A DNA stretch of 64,000 nt, taken from assembly GCF_000720635.1 (NCBI RefSeq), contig NZ_JOCF01000036.1:59138-123137 (forward strand), written 5' to 3'. A program made the translations under genes and the position numbers. Shown piece after piece: positions 1 through 7,606 of the stretch; position 1 is the first letter of the stretch; every line of letters begins with the position of its first letter. The DNA comes from Streptomyces sp. NRRL WC-3742 (GTDB lineage Bacteria; Actinomycetota; Actinomycetes; Streptomycetales; Streptomycetaceae). Under the pieces are notes generated by a model that had not been told where the DNA came from, did not search any database, and saw only the letters and a list, made by a program, of their open reading frames with translations.

Positions 1-1
1 G

Positions 2-79
2 CGCCGCTTCCACGCGGAGGCGTCCTCCGCGATGGCCGGCCGCGCGGACCTCGACACCCGGGAGCAGCCCGCGTTCTAG
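2..79 (+). CDS. 3' end of an unidentified CDS
   Basis: An open frame runs from the window edge to a TAG stop at 77-79 and shows 25 residues, ending in ...DTREQPAF. It has the codon bias of the neighbours and ends about 110 bp upstream of a kinase gene on the same strand, so it is probably the tail of a real gene. Too little is visible to name a family. Confidence 0.5.
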   Translation, partial: RRFHAEASSAMAGRADLDTREQPAF

Positions 80-187
80 GCACCTCGCCCGGGCACCTCG
101 CACGGGCACGTCACGCATGTCACAACCCGGTCCCGGAGGCGGCGCCCTCCGGGTCCGGGATCGGAGCGCGCCACTAGACTCCCCCGG

Positions 188-1978
188 GTGGACACGGGAA
201 TGCACGACCCCCTGATCGGTACCCTGCTCGACGGCCGTTACCAGGTCGAGCAGCGCATCGCCGCAGGCGGGATGTCCACCGTGTACAAGGGCACCGACAC
301 CCGGCTCGACCGGGTCGTCGCCCTCAAGGTGATGCACCCGCAGCTGGCCGGCGACGAGGGCTTCACCGCCCGCTTCATCCGCGAGGCCAAGGCGATCGCC
401 CGGCTCACCCACCCCAACGTGGTGAACGTCTTCGACCAGGGCGCGGACGGCGGGAACGTCTTCCTCGCCATGGAGTACGTCCCCGGCCGCACCCTGCGCG
501 ACCTGCTGCGCGACCGCGGCGCCCTGTCGGTGCGCGCCGCCCTGGACGTCCTGGAGCCGGTGCTCGCCGCCCTCGGCGCCGCCCACCGCGCCGGGCTGGT
601 CCACCGGGACGTCAAGCCGGAGAACGTGCTGATCACCGACGGGGGCCTGGTCAAGGTCGCCGACTTCGGCCTCGTCCGGGTGCTCGGCACCGCGGACGGC
701 GCCCCCACCTCGGTGACCACCTCGACCGGCGGCACCGTCCTCGGCACCGTCTCCTACCTGGCCCCCGAGCAGATCCTCCCGGACGCCCCCACCGACCAGC
801 GGGTGGACGTCTACGCGGCCGGAATCCTGCTGTACGAGATGCTCACCGGCCGCCGCCCGCACACCGGCGACAACCCCGTCCAGGTCATGTACAAGCACCT
901 GCACGAGGACGTCCCCGCCCCCTCGCTGGTCGCCCCCGCCGTCGCCCCGGCGCTGGACGCCATAGTGGCCTTCGCCTGCGCCCGCGCCGCCGAGGCCCGC
1001 CCGTACGACGCCGTCGAACTGCTCGCCGCCCTCCAGCGCGTGCGCCGCACCCTCACCCCCGCCGAGCTCGACGCCGAGCCGCCCGCCTCCACCCGGCCCA
1101 GCCCCCGCTACCCGACCGGCGAGGCCACCTCGGTGCTGCGGCAGCGGCCCGCGCCCGCCGACCTCCGGCCCGCGCCGCCCGAGCGCACCAGCGTCCTGGA
1201 CGTGCCGGCCGACCTGATGGAGCAGCTGCTCACCGAGCCCCGCCCGTACGACGAGCCCACCCCGGTGCGCCGCACCCGCCCGCCCCGGCTGCGCCGGCTG
1301 CCCCGCAGGCCGCTGATCTGGGCGGGCGCGCTGACGGCGCTGGTGCTGCTGGTCGGCGGCGCGACGTACGGGCTGAACCAGGGCCTGTACGGGTCGGTGC
1401 CGGCCGTGCTGGGCAAGGACCGCGCCGAGGCGCAGCGCGACCTGGACGGGCAGGGCATGCACGCCAGGTTCGTCGAGGTGTTCAGCGAGTCCGTCCCCGC
1501 CGGGCAGGTCATCTCCACGGACCCGGGGATCGGCGCCCGAACCCGCAAGAGCGACACGGTGACGGTCACGGTCTCGAAGGGCCCCAAGCGGATAGCGGTG
1601 CCGGACGTCACCGGCAAGACCACCGACCAGGCCGTCTCGGCGCTGACCGGCGTGCAGCTGATCAAGGGCAACGTGACGCAGACGTACAACGACTCGGTGG
1701 CCGAGGGCACGGTGATCAGCAGCTCCCCGGCGGCCGGGCAACTGCTGCCGGAGAACAGCTCGGTCTCGCTGGTGGTCAGCAAGGGCATGGTGCCCGTCCC
1801 CGACGTCACCGGGATGTCCAAGGAGGACGCCCAGCGGACGCTCCAGGCGGCCGGCTTCTCGATGCAGACCTCCGGGGTGAACCTGTTCGGCACCGGGAAG
1901 GTCTCCGGCCAGTCCCCGGCGGCCGGGGAGCGGCGCCCGCAGAAGACCGTCGTGACGGTCAACTTCCCGTTCCTGTAA
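188..1978 (+). CDS. Ser/Thr protein kinase with three PASTA repeats
   Basis: A membrane eukaryotic-like Ser/Thr kinase of 596 aa with a GTG start. The kinase domain covers about residues 18-285: a Gly-rich loop (AAGGMSTVYKG), ATP-anchoring Lys47, catalytic HRDVKPEN with Asp141, DFG at 159-161 and APE at 192-194. A Pro/Arg-rich juxtamembrane stretch leads to one membrane helix at about 376-395, then three extracellular PASTA repeats (about 404-470, 471-535, 536-596). In this family PASTA repeats bind muropeptides or lipid II, and the kinase couples wall state to growth. The position matches pknL of mycobacteria, but PASTA repeats make it PknB-like in build. It ends 13 bp from a convergent gene. 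The substrate is not visible. Confidence 0.95.
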   Translation: MDTGMHDPLIGTLLDGRYQVEQRIAAGGMSTVYKGTDTRLDRVVALKVMHPQLAGDEGFTARFIREAKAIARLTHPNVVNVFDQGADGGNVFLAMEYVPGRTLRDLLRDRGALSVRAALDVLEPVLAALGAAHRAGLVHRDVKPENVLITDGGLVKVADFGLVRVLGTADGAPTSVTTSTGGTVLGTVSYLAPEQILPDAPTDQRVDVYAAGILLYEMLTGRRPHTGDNPVQVMYKHLHEDVPAPSLVAPAVAPALDAIVAFACARAAEARPYDAVELLAALQRVRRTLTPAELDAEPPASTRPSPRYPTGEATSVLRQRPAPADLRPAPPERTSVLDVPADLMEQLLTEPRPYDEPTPVRRTRPPRLRRLPRRPLIWAGALTALVLLVGGATYGLNQGLYGSVPAVLGKDRAEAQRDLDGQGMHARFVEVFSESVPAGQVISTDPGIGARTRKSDTVTVTVSKGPKRIAVPDVTGKTTDQAVSALTGVQLIKGNVTQTYNDSVAEGTVISSSPAAGQLLPENSSVSLVVSKGMVPVPDVTGMSKEDAQRTLQAAGFSMQTSGVNLFGTGKVSGQSPAAGERRPQKTVVTVNFPFL

Positions 1979-1991
1979 GCCCGCCGGCCCT

Positions 1992-2621
1992 CTAGCGCAA
2001 GGGCCCGTCGCCTGGCTCCTCCTGGTGGGAGTAGCGCTGCTCGCGCCAGGGGTCGGCGAGGTTGTGGTAGCCGCGCTCCTCCCAGAAGCCGCGGCGGTCG
2101 GCCCGCATGTACTCCACCGCGCGGACCCACTTGGGGCCCTTCCAGGCGTACAGCCGGGGCACGACCAGCCGCACGGGGAAGCCGTGCTCGGCGGTGAGCA
2201 CCTCGCCGTCGCGGTGGGTGGCGAGCAGGGTGCTCCCGTCCGCGAAGACGTCCAGCGGCAGGTTGGCGCTGTAGCCGTACTCGGCCCAGACCATCACGTG
2301 GGTGACGCCCGGCGCCGGGGGTGCCAGCTCGAGGAGGGCGGCGGCGGGCACGCCCGTCCACTCGTTGCCGAGGACGGAGAACTTGGTGACGCAGTGCAGG
2401 TCCCCGTGGACGGTGGCGCGCGGCAGGGCGCCGAATTCCTCGAAGGTCCAGGTGTGCTTCTCGGCGGAGGCGGTGGCGCCGAACACCTGGAGGTCCCAGG
2501 TCAGCCGGTTGAAGCGGGGCACCGATCCGTAGTACAGGGCGGGCCAGCCGCGCTGCCCGCGCTGCCCCGGGGGGAGCCTCGGGTCAGGTGGCGGAATCGG
2601 TTCTTTCTCGGACTGACCCAT
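1992..2621 (-). CDS. Sulfite-oxidase-like molybdopterin oxidoreductase
   Basis: A 209-aa protein of the sulfite oxidase / MsrP (YedY) molybdopterin fold. The conserved block around DLHCVTKFS holds Cys77, the expected molybdenum ligand. Downstream WAEYGYSANLPLDVF and GFPVRLVVPRLYAWKGPKWV are typical of the family. It has no Tat or Sec signal, so it should be cytoplasmic, unlike YedY. It has no dimerisation domain or heme domain, so it is the short single-domain type. The physiological substrate is unknown. The gene stands alone, convergent with the kinase gene. Confidence 0.85.
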   Translation of the reverse strand: MGQSEKEPIPPPDPRLPPGQRGQRGWPALYYGSVPRFNRLTWDLQVFGATASAEKHTWTFEEFGALPRATVHGDLHCVTKFSVLGNEWTGVPAAALLELAPPAPGVTHVMVWAEYGYSANLPLDVFADGSTLLATHRDGEVLTAEHGFPVRLVVPRLYAWKGPKWVRAVEYMRADRRGFWEERGYHNLADPWREQRYSHQEEPGDGPLR

Positions 2622-2863
2622 GGGTCCATGGTGACAGACGGCGGCCGAGGCCCGACGCGCGCCCCTTCACCCCTCCTTCACGCCCCGCCCATATGGGCCA
2701 ACGGTCGATCGCACACTCTCGGACAGCGGTGCAAATCGGATATTCCGACACATGTCCTAGTGAGTGTGAACTTACTGGAATTACCTCCCATCACGGTGCC
2801 AGGATTCGCAGCGCAGGCCCGACCGCAGGGCACCGCAGGACGTAGGCACCGGGAGGCACCACC

Positions 2864-3343
2864 ATGCAGGGCGATCCAGAGGTCATCGAGTTCCTCAACG
2901 AGCAGCTCACCGCCGAGCTCACCGCGATCAACCAGTACTTCCTGCACGCCAAGATGCAGGAGAACTTCGGCTGGACGAAGCTCGCCAAGTACACCCGGCA
3001 CGAGTCCTTCGACGAGATGAAGCACGCCGAGACCCTCACCGACCGCATCCTGTTCCTGGACGGGCTGCCCAACTACCAGCGGCTGTTCCACGTCCGGATC
3101 GGGCAGACGGTCAAGGAGATGTTCGAGGCGGACCGCCAGGTCGAGGTCGAGGCGATCGACCGGCTCCGGCGCGGGATCGTGGTGATGCGGGCCAAGAACG
3201 ACGTCACCTCGGCGAACATCTTCGAGGACATCCTGGCCGACGAGGAGCACCACATCGACTACCTGGACACCCAGCTGGAGCTCCTGGAGAAGCTCGGCGA
3301 GGCGCTCTACCTCGCCCAGCTCATCGAGCAGCCGGAGTCCTGA
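2864..3343 (+). CDS. bfr: Bacterioferritin
   Basis: A 24-mer heme-containing iron-storage ferritin (159 aa, the usual length) that oxidises Fe(II) and stores ferric mineral. The ATG gives MQGDPEVIEFLNEQL. Ferroxidase ligands are visible: Glu18, Glu51 and His54, with the second half-site in the DEEHHIDYL block. Met52 is the axial heme ligand at the subunit interface. The convergent ferredoxin gene, which serves iron release, begins only 16 bp beyond the stop. A GC-poor 240-bp region lies upstream; I see no clear iron box there. Confidence 0.97.
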   Translation: MQGDPEVIEFLNEQLTAELTAINQYFLHAKMQENFGWTKLAKYTRHESFDEMKHAETLTDRILFLDGLPNYQRLFHVRIGQTVKEMFEADRQVEVEAIDRLRRGIVVMRAKNDVTSANIFEDILADEEHHIDYLDTQLELLEKLGEALYLAQLIEQPES

Positions 3344-3359
3344 GGCCGACGAGCCCCTC

Positions 3360-3635
3360 TCAGGCCACGCGCAGCGGGAGCACCGGGGCCAGGGATGACT
3401 CCGTAGCCGCGTCCTGCGTCTCCGGGTCGGCGAGCCCCAGCTTGGCGGCCAGCCGGGCGGTCGGGCAGGGCCGGGCGCCGTGCTCGCCGAGCAGGGCCTG
3501 TATCCGCCGGACGCAGGAGCCGCAGTCGGTGCCCGCCTTGCAGCCCTTGGCGATCTGGCGCGGGGAGTTCGCACCGGCGTCGATCGCCTTCTTCACCTGG
3601 TCCTCGGTGACCGCATGGCACATGCACACGTACAT
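3360..3635 (-). CDS. bfd: Bacterioferritin-associated ferredoxin-like [2Fe-2S] protein
   Basis: A Bfd-type ferredoxin that passes electrons to bacterioferritin heme to mobilise stored iron. With the ATG at 3635 it has 91 aa and starts MYVCMCHAV. Cluster ligands are Cys4, Cys6, Cys38 and Cys41 in the C-x-C...C-x-x-C arrangement (CMC and DCGSC). A TTG at 3650 is also open, but GGGAGAG lies just upstream of the ATG, so I prefer 3635. The C-terminal 40 residues extend beyond the E. coli protein. A palindromic iron box upstream suggests induction by iron starvation. Confidence 0.9.
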   Translation of the reverse strand: MYVCMCHAVTEDQVKKAIDAGANSPRQIAKGCKAGTDCGSCVRRIQALLGEHGARPCPTARLAAKLGLADPETQDAATESSLAPVLPLRVA

Positions 3636-3667
3636 CGCGGTCTCTCCCAAGGACTGAGTGGATCTTG

Positions 3668-3706
3668 ACTAAGGCAAGCCTTAGTTCACTGAGCCTCACC
3701 TTACCT
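3668..3706 (-). promoter_or_regulatory. Iron box (DmdR/IdeR-type operator) for bfd
   Basis: A perfect inverted repeat, ACTAAGGC-AA-GCCTTAGT, occupies 3668-3685. It is followed by a half-site reading GTAAGGTGAGGCTCA on the minus strand to about 3706. Both match the TTAGGTTAGGCT-type iron box bound by DtxR-family regulators (DmdR in Streptomyces). It lies 33 bp or more upstream of the bfd ATG. Inference: bfd is repressed when iron is plentiful. Confidence 0.75.
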
Positions 3707-3726
3707 GGCATTCCGGGTACGAAAAA

Positions 3727-3763
3727 GCCCCTCCGGCTTCGGGAGTCCCGAATCCGGAGGGGC
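3727..3763 (-). terminator. Rho-independent terminator of the DAHP synthase gene
   Basis: The outer stem pairs GCCCCTCCGG (3727-3736) with CCGGAGGGGC (3754-3763). A second stem, TTCGGGA/TCCCGAA, sits inside. Read on the minus strand it is followed by TTTTTC, so it ends the minus-strand transcript leaving the gene at 3907. Confidence 0.85.
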
Positions 3764-3771
3764 CTTCGTCA

Positions 3772-3905
3772 CAGTTACTCGCCCGCTCGCCTCCGGGCCG
3801 CTCCGACCCGGTGCCGACACTCCACGCTCCGGCGCTCCTTCGTCGCTGGTCGCTCGTCGCTTTCGGCACCGGCGCGGCCCTTCGGCTCGGGGCGGGGCGC
3901 GGACC
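3772..3905 (-). repeat. Dispersed repeat, copy A (intergenic)
   Basis: About 130 bp between the DAHP synthase stop and its terminator. Read on the minus strand it aligns almost end to end with 44020-44150 inside the desulfurase-TusA gene. Shared blocks include GCGCCGGTGCCGAAAGCGAC and GGAGGCGAGCGGGCGAGT. Differences are scattered substitutions and small gaps. I see no coding potential in this copy. Confidence 0.8.
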
Positions 3906-3906
3906 G

Positions 3907-5241
3907 TCACTGGTTGCGGTAGGTCTCCGCCACCAGGAACGCGAGGTCCAGCGACTGGCTGCGGTTGAGCCGCGGGTCGCAGGCCGTCTCGTAGCGCTGG
4001 TGCAGGTCGTCGACCAGCACCTCGTCGCCGCCGCCGACGCACTCGGTCACGTCGTCGCCGGTCAGCTCCACGTGGATGCCGCCCGGGTGGGTGCCGAGGC
4101 CCCGGTGGACCTCGAAGAAGCCCTTGACCTCGTCGAGCACGTCGTCGAAGCGGCGGGTCTTGTGACCGCTGGACGCCTCGAAGGTGTTGCCGTGCATCGG
4201 GTCGCAGATCCACACCGGCTGGGCGCCGGAGGCGGTGACCTTCTCCACCAGGGTGGGCAGGTGCTCGCGGACCTTGCCCGCGCCCATCCGGGTGATGAAG
4301 GTGAGGCGGCCGGGCTCGCGCTCCGGGTCCAGCTTCTCGATCAGCGTGAGCGCCTCGTCGACCGTGGTGGTCGGGCCGAGCTTGACGCCGATCGGGTTGC
4401 GGATCCTGGACGCGAACTCGATGTGCGCGTGGTCCAGCTGCCGGGTGCGCTCGCCGATCCACACCATGTGGCCGGAGACGTCGTACAGCTCGCCGGTGCG
4501 CGAGTCCACGCGGGTCAGCGCGGTCTCGTAGTCCAGGATCAGGGCCTCGTGCGAGGAGAAGAACTCGACGGTCCTGAACTCCTCCGGCGCCACGCCGCAG
4601 GCGTTCATGAACGCCAGGGCGTTGTCGATCTCCCGGGCGAGCTGCTCGTAGCGCTGGCCCGCCGGGGAGTTGCGCACGAAGTCCTGGTTCCAGGCGTGCA
4701 CCTGGCGCAGGTCGGCGTACCCACCGGTGGTGAAGGCGCGCACCAGGTTCAGGGTCGCGGCGGACGCATTGTACATCCGCTTGAGCCGCTCCGGGTCCGG
4801 GATGCGGGACTCGGGGGTGAAGTCGAAGCCGTTCACCGAGTCGCCCCGGTAGACCGGCAGGGTCACGCCGTCGCGGGTCTCGGTCGACTTGGAGCGCGGC
4901 TTGGAGTACTGCCCGGCGATGCGGCCGACCTTCACGACCGGCACCGAGGCGGCGTACGTCAGGACGGCGGCCATCTGCAGCAGGGTCTTCAGCTTGTTGC
5001 GGATGTGCTCCGCCGAGACACCGTCGAAGGCTTCGGCGCAGTCACCGCCCTGCAGGAGGAACGCTTCCCCACGCGCCACGGCTCCGAGCCGGGCGCGCAG
5101 CTGGTCGCACTCGCCGGCGAAGACGAGCGGCGGATACGAGGCGAGCTCGGCAAGGGTCTTGCGCAGAGCCTCTTGGTCCGGCCATTCAGGCTGCTGCGCC
5201 GCGGGCAGGGACTGCCATGAGTGAAGATTCGTTGCGGTCAC
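3907..5241 (-). CDS. aroH: 3-deoxy-7-phosphoheptulonate synthase, class II
   Basis: The first enzyme of the shikimate pathway, condensing phosphoenolpyruvate and erythrose 4-phosphate to DAHP. It is the plant-like class II type (444 aa from the GTG at 5241, starting MTATNLHSWQ). Family blocks: FLLQGGDCAEAF with metal ligand Cys68, GRIAGQYSKPRS, SSHEALILDYE, RMGAGKVREH, WICDPMHGNT (His ligand), and GGIHVELTGDDVTEC (Glu ligand). An upstream start at 5316 would add a Pro/Gly-rich stretch with no family match. It is divergent from the anthranilate synthase gene. Confidence 0.95.
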   Translation of the reverse strand: MTATNLHSWQSLPAAQQPEWPDQEALRKTLAELASYPPLVFAGECDQLRARLGAVARGEAFLLQGGDCAEAFDGVSAEHIRNKLKTLLQMAAVLTYAASVPVVKVGRIAGQYSKPRSKSTETRDGVTLPVYRGDSVNGFDFTPESRIPDPERLKRMYNASAATLNLVRAFTTGGYADLRQVHAWNQDFVRNSPAGQRYEQLAREIDNALAFMNACGVAPEEFRTVEFFSSHEALILDYETALTRVDSRTGELYDVSGHMVWIGERTRQLDHAHIEFASRIRNPIGVKLGPTTTVDEALTLIEKLDPEREPGRLTFITRMGAGKVREHLPTLVEKVTASGAQPVWICDPMHGNTFEASSGHKTRRFDDVLDEVKGFFEVHRGLGTHPGGIHVELTGDDVTECVGGGDEVLVDDLHQRYETACDPRLNRSQSLDLAFLVAETYRNQ

Positions 5242-5328
5242 ACGGGCAAGGCTACGGGGTGAGCCCGGTGATCCGTGACCATTGCCCGGTGGATGAGACA
5301 CCTTCCGGACAACCATTCCGGCGCGGCG

Positions 5329-5356
5329 TAGACGCGTTGATGTGATCCGCTACGCT
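5329..5356 (+). promoter_or_regulatory. Predicted promoter of the trp leader transcript
   Basis: A -35-like TAGACG (5329-5334) and a -10-like TACGCT (5351-5356) are separated by 16 bp. The leader-peptide ATG lies only 7 bp after the -10, so the transcript may start at the ATG and be leaderless. Prediction from spacing and consensus only. Confidence 0.5.
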
Positions 5357-5363
5357 CAGCCCC

Positions 5364-5435
5364 ATGCACGCGCACCGCACCCACTCCTGGTGGTGGACCC
5401 CCCTCCTGGGCGGCCCACCGATCGCGCGTTCCTAG
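5364..5435 (+). CDS. trpL: trp leader peptide with Trp-Trp-Trp
   Basis: A 23-codon frame with three consecutive TGG codons (residues 9-11, context THSWWWTPLL), ending TAG at 5433-5435. Ribosome stalling at the Trp codons when charged tRNA-Trp is scarce would set the downstream RNA fold. A comparable leader with tandem Trp codons is known for anthranilate synthase of Streptomyces venezuelae. It is too short for routine gene finders. Confidence 0.88.
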   Translation: MHAHRTHSWWWTPLLGGPPIARS

Positions 5436-5443
5436 ACGAACAC

Positions 5444-5471
5444 GAACGGCCGCCCCTCGGGGCGGCCGTTC
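5444..5471 (+). terminator. trp attenuator terminator
   Basis: GAACGGCCGCCCC (5444-5456) pairs with GGGGCGGCCGTTC (5459-5471), a 13-bp GC-rich stem, followed by TCGTTGG. The competing antiterminator is visible: GGGCGGCC at 5408-5415 can pair with GGCCGCCC at 5449-5456. GGTGG within the Trp codons can pair with CCACC near 5415-5419 as the protector. This is the arrangement of ribosome-mediated attenuation. Confidence 0.82.
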
Positions 5472-5568
5472 TCGTTGGAGCAGACGGCCCTCCGGGAGCG
5501 GACCCAGCACCGCCCTCGCCATCCATCCCGGAAACATCCATCCCGGTAACCCGGAAGGAAGCCGTACC

Positions 5569-7527
5569 GTGACGACCGCCGTCGAACTGCTCGCCCGCCT
5601 GACCTCCCCCGGCGCCCCCGCCTTCGCCCTGCTGCACCGCCGCACCCCGCGGCACGCCCCCGACACCGTCGAGGTGCTGCTGGGCACCGTCGCCGACCAC
5701 GAGCACCTCGCCGACCTGCCCGTACGTGAGGGCGTCCCGGTCGGCGGCCCGACGCACGACCTGCTCGCGCTCGTCCCGTACCGGCAGATCCGCGAGCGCG
5801 GGTTCGAGGCGCACGACGACGGCGCCCCGCTGCGGGCCCTCTCCGTCGAGGAGCAGTACGCCCTGCCTCTGGCCGAAATCGCCGCCGCCCTGCCGCACCT
5901 GCCGGTCAACCTCACCGGCGGCGCCTTCGACGTGGACGACGAGGCGTACGCGGAGATCGTCCGCACGGTGATCGAGGAGGAGATCGGCAACGGCGAGGGC
6001 GCCAACTTCGTCATCCGGCGCGACTTCCACGCCACCCTGGAAGCCCCCGGCGGAGCCGGAACCGGACACTGCTCGCCCGCGCTGGCGCTCTCCCTCTTCC
6101 GCCGCCTGCTGGAGCAGGAGCGCGGCGCCTACTGGACGTTCCTGGTGCACACCGGCGACAGGGTGCTGGTCGGGGCCTCCCCCGAGGTGCACGTCCGCCA
6201 GAGCGGCGGCACCGTCGTGATGAACCCGATCTCCGGCACCTACCGCTACCCGGCCGCCGGCGCCGACCTCGACTCCCTGCTCCGCTTCCTCCACGACCCC
6301 AAGGAGCTCGAGGAGCTGACCATGGTCGTCGACGAGGAACTCAAGATGATGTGCACGGTCGGCGACCTCGGCGGCCAGGTCCTCGGCCCCCGGCTCAAGG
6401 AGATGTCCCACCTCGCCCACACCGAGTACGAGCTGCGCGGGCGCACCTCCCTGGACGTGCGCGAGGTGCTGCGCGAGACGATGTTCGCCGCCACCGTCAC
6501 CGGCAGCCCGGTGCAGAACGCCACCCGGGTCATCAAGCGCTACGAGCCCACCGGGCGCGGCTACTACTCCGGCGCCCTCGCCCTGATCGGCCGCTCCGCC
6601 AGCGGCGGGCAGCTCCTCGACTCGCCGATCTGCATCCGCACCGTCGACATCGACCCGGCCACCGGCCGGGTGGTCGTCCGGGCCGGCGCCACCCTGGTCC
6701 GCCACTCCGACCCGCGCTCCGAGGTCGCCGAGACCCACGCCAAGGCCGCCGGGGTGCTCACCGCGATCGGCGCCCTGCCCGCGCCCACCCGTCCGACCGG
6801 CCCCAGCGGCCCGCGCCTCGGCGACGACCACCGGGTGCAGGCCGCCCTCGACTCCCGCCGCGCCGACCTCGCGCCGTTCTGGCTGCGGATGCAGGCGGCG
6901 GCCACGGTCACCGAAGCCCTGCCGACCCTGGTCGTGGACGGCGAGGACACCTTCACCGCGATGCTCGCCCACCTGCTCACCTCGCTCGGCCACCAGGTCG
7001 ACGTCGCCCGCTTCGACGAGCCGGGGCTTCGGGAGCGCGTCGCCGCCCACCGGGGCCCGCTGGTGCTCGGCCCCGGCCCGGGGGACCCGGCGCTCGCCGA
7101 GGACCCGAAGATGGCGCTGCTGCGGCCGATCGTCGCCGACTCCCTGGCCGCCGTCCGCTCCGGCGCCCGCACGGCGCCGCTGCTCGCCGTCTGCCTCAGC
7201 CACCAGTTGCTCTCCGCCGAGCTCGGGCTGCCGCTGGCCCGCAAGGCCGTCCCGTACCAGGGGGCACAGGAGTCGGTCGACCTGTTCGGCACCCGCCGGA
7301 CGGTCGGCTTCTACAACACCTTCACCGCCCGCTGCACCGACGCCGAGGCGCAGCGGCTCGCCGCCGCCGGTGTCGAGGTCGCCCGCGACGCGGCCACCGG
7401 GGACGTGCACGCCCTGCGCGGCCCCGGCTTCGCGGGCCTCCAGTTCCACCCGGAGTCGGTGCTCACCCGCGACGGGCTGGACATCGTCGCGGGCCTGCTG
7501 CACGAGGCGACGGCCGTCCGGGGCTGA
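5569..7527 (+). CDS. trpE: Fused anthranilate synthase (TrpE-TrpG, PhzE-like)
   Basis: A 652-aa fusion of a chorismate-binding synthase and a glutamine amidotransferase. It makes anthranilate from chorismate and glutamine, the first step to tryptophan. The synthase half (about 1-440) carries RGAYWTFLVHTGDRVLVGAS, NPISGTYRYP and FAATVTGSPVQNA. The amidotransferase half (about 450-652) has Cys542 in AVCLSHQLL, an oxyanion loop GPGPGDP, and His627/Glu629 in FHPES. The CLSHQ and FYNTF motifs resemble PhzE, the 2-amino-2-deoxyisochorismate synthase, so the product could be questioned. The Trp leader upstream argues for anthranilate. GTG start after GGAAGG. Confidence 0.92.
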   Translation: MTTAVELLARLTSPGAPAFALLHRRTPRHAPDTVEVLLGTVADHEHLADLPVREGVPVGGPTHDLLALVPYRQIRERGFEAHDDGAPLRALSVEEQYALPLAEIAAALPHLPVNLTGGAFDVDDEAYAEIVRTVIEEEIGNGEGANFVIRRDFHATLEAPGGAGTGHCSPALALSLFRRLLEQERGAYWTFLVHTGDRVLVGASPEVHVRQSGGTVVMNPISGTYRYPAAGADLDSLLRFLHDPKELEELTMVVDEELKMMCTVGDLGGQVLGPRLKEMSHLAHTEYELRGRTSLDVREVLRETMFAATVTGSPVQNATRVIKRYEPTGRGYYSGALALIGRSASGGQLLDSPICIRTVDIDPATGRVVVRAGATLVRHSDPRSEVAETHAKAAGVLTAIGALPAPTRPTGPSGPRLGDDHRVQAALDSRRADLAPFWLRMQAAATVTEALPTLVVDGEDTFTAMLAHLLTSLGHQVDVARFDEPGLRERVAAHRGPLVLGPGPGDPALAEDPKMALLRPIVADSLAAVRSGARTAPLLAVCLSHQLLSAELGLPLARKAVPYQGAQESVDLFGTRRTVGFYNTFTARCTDAEAQRLAAAGVEVARDAATGDVHALRGPGFAGLQFHPESVLTRDGLDIVAGLLHEATAVRG

Positions 7528-7593
7528 ACCGGTCGCGCCGAACCGATCACGCCGAACCGATCACGCTGAACCGATCGGGCCGAACTGATCGGG
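7524..7593. repeat. 14-bp tandem repeat, five units
   Basis: Five contiguous 14-bp units of CCGAACCGATCACG type, with variants CTGAACCGGTCGCG, CTGAACCGATCGGG and CCGAACTGATCGGG. They fill the gap between the convergent trpE and macR stops. The first unit overlaps the trpE TGA. No gene or hairpin terminator is otherwise visible in the gap. Confidence 0.85.
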
Positions 7594-7606
7594 CTGGACG
7601 GGGAGT

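Noticed and set aside
7524..7593. Possible CRISPR array
   Set aside because: Units are 14 bp and contiguous with no spacers, and no cas gene is present.
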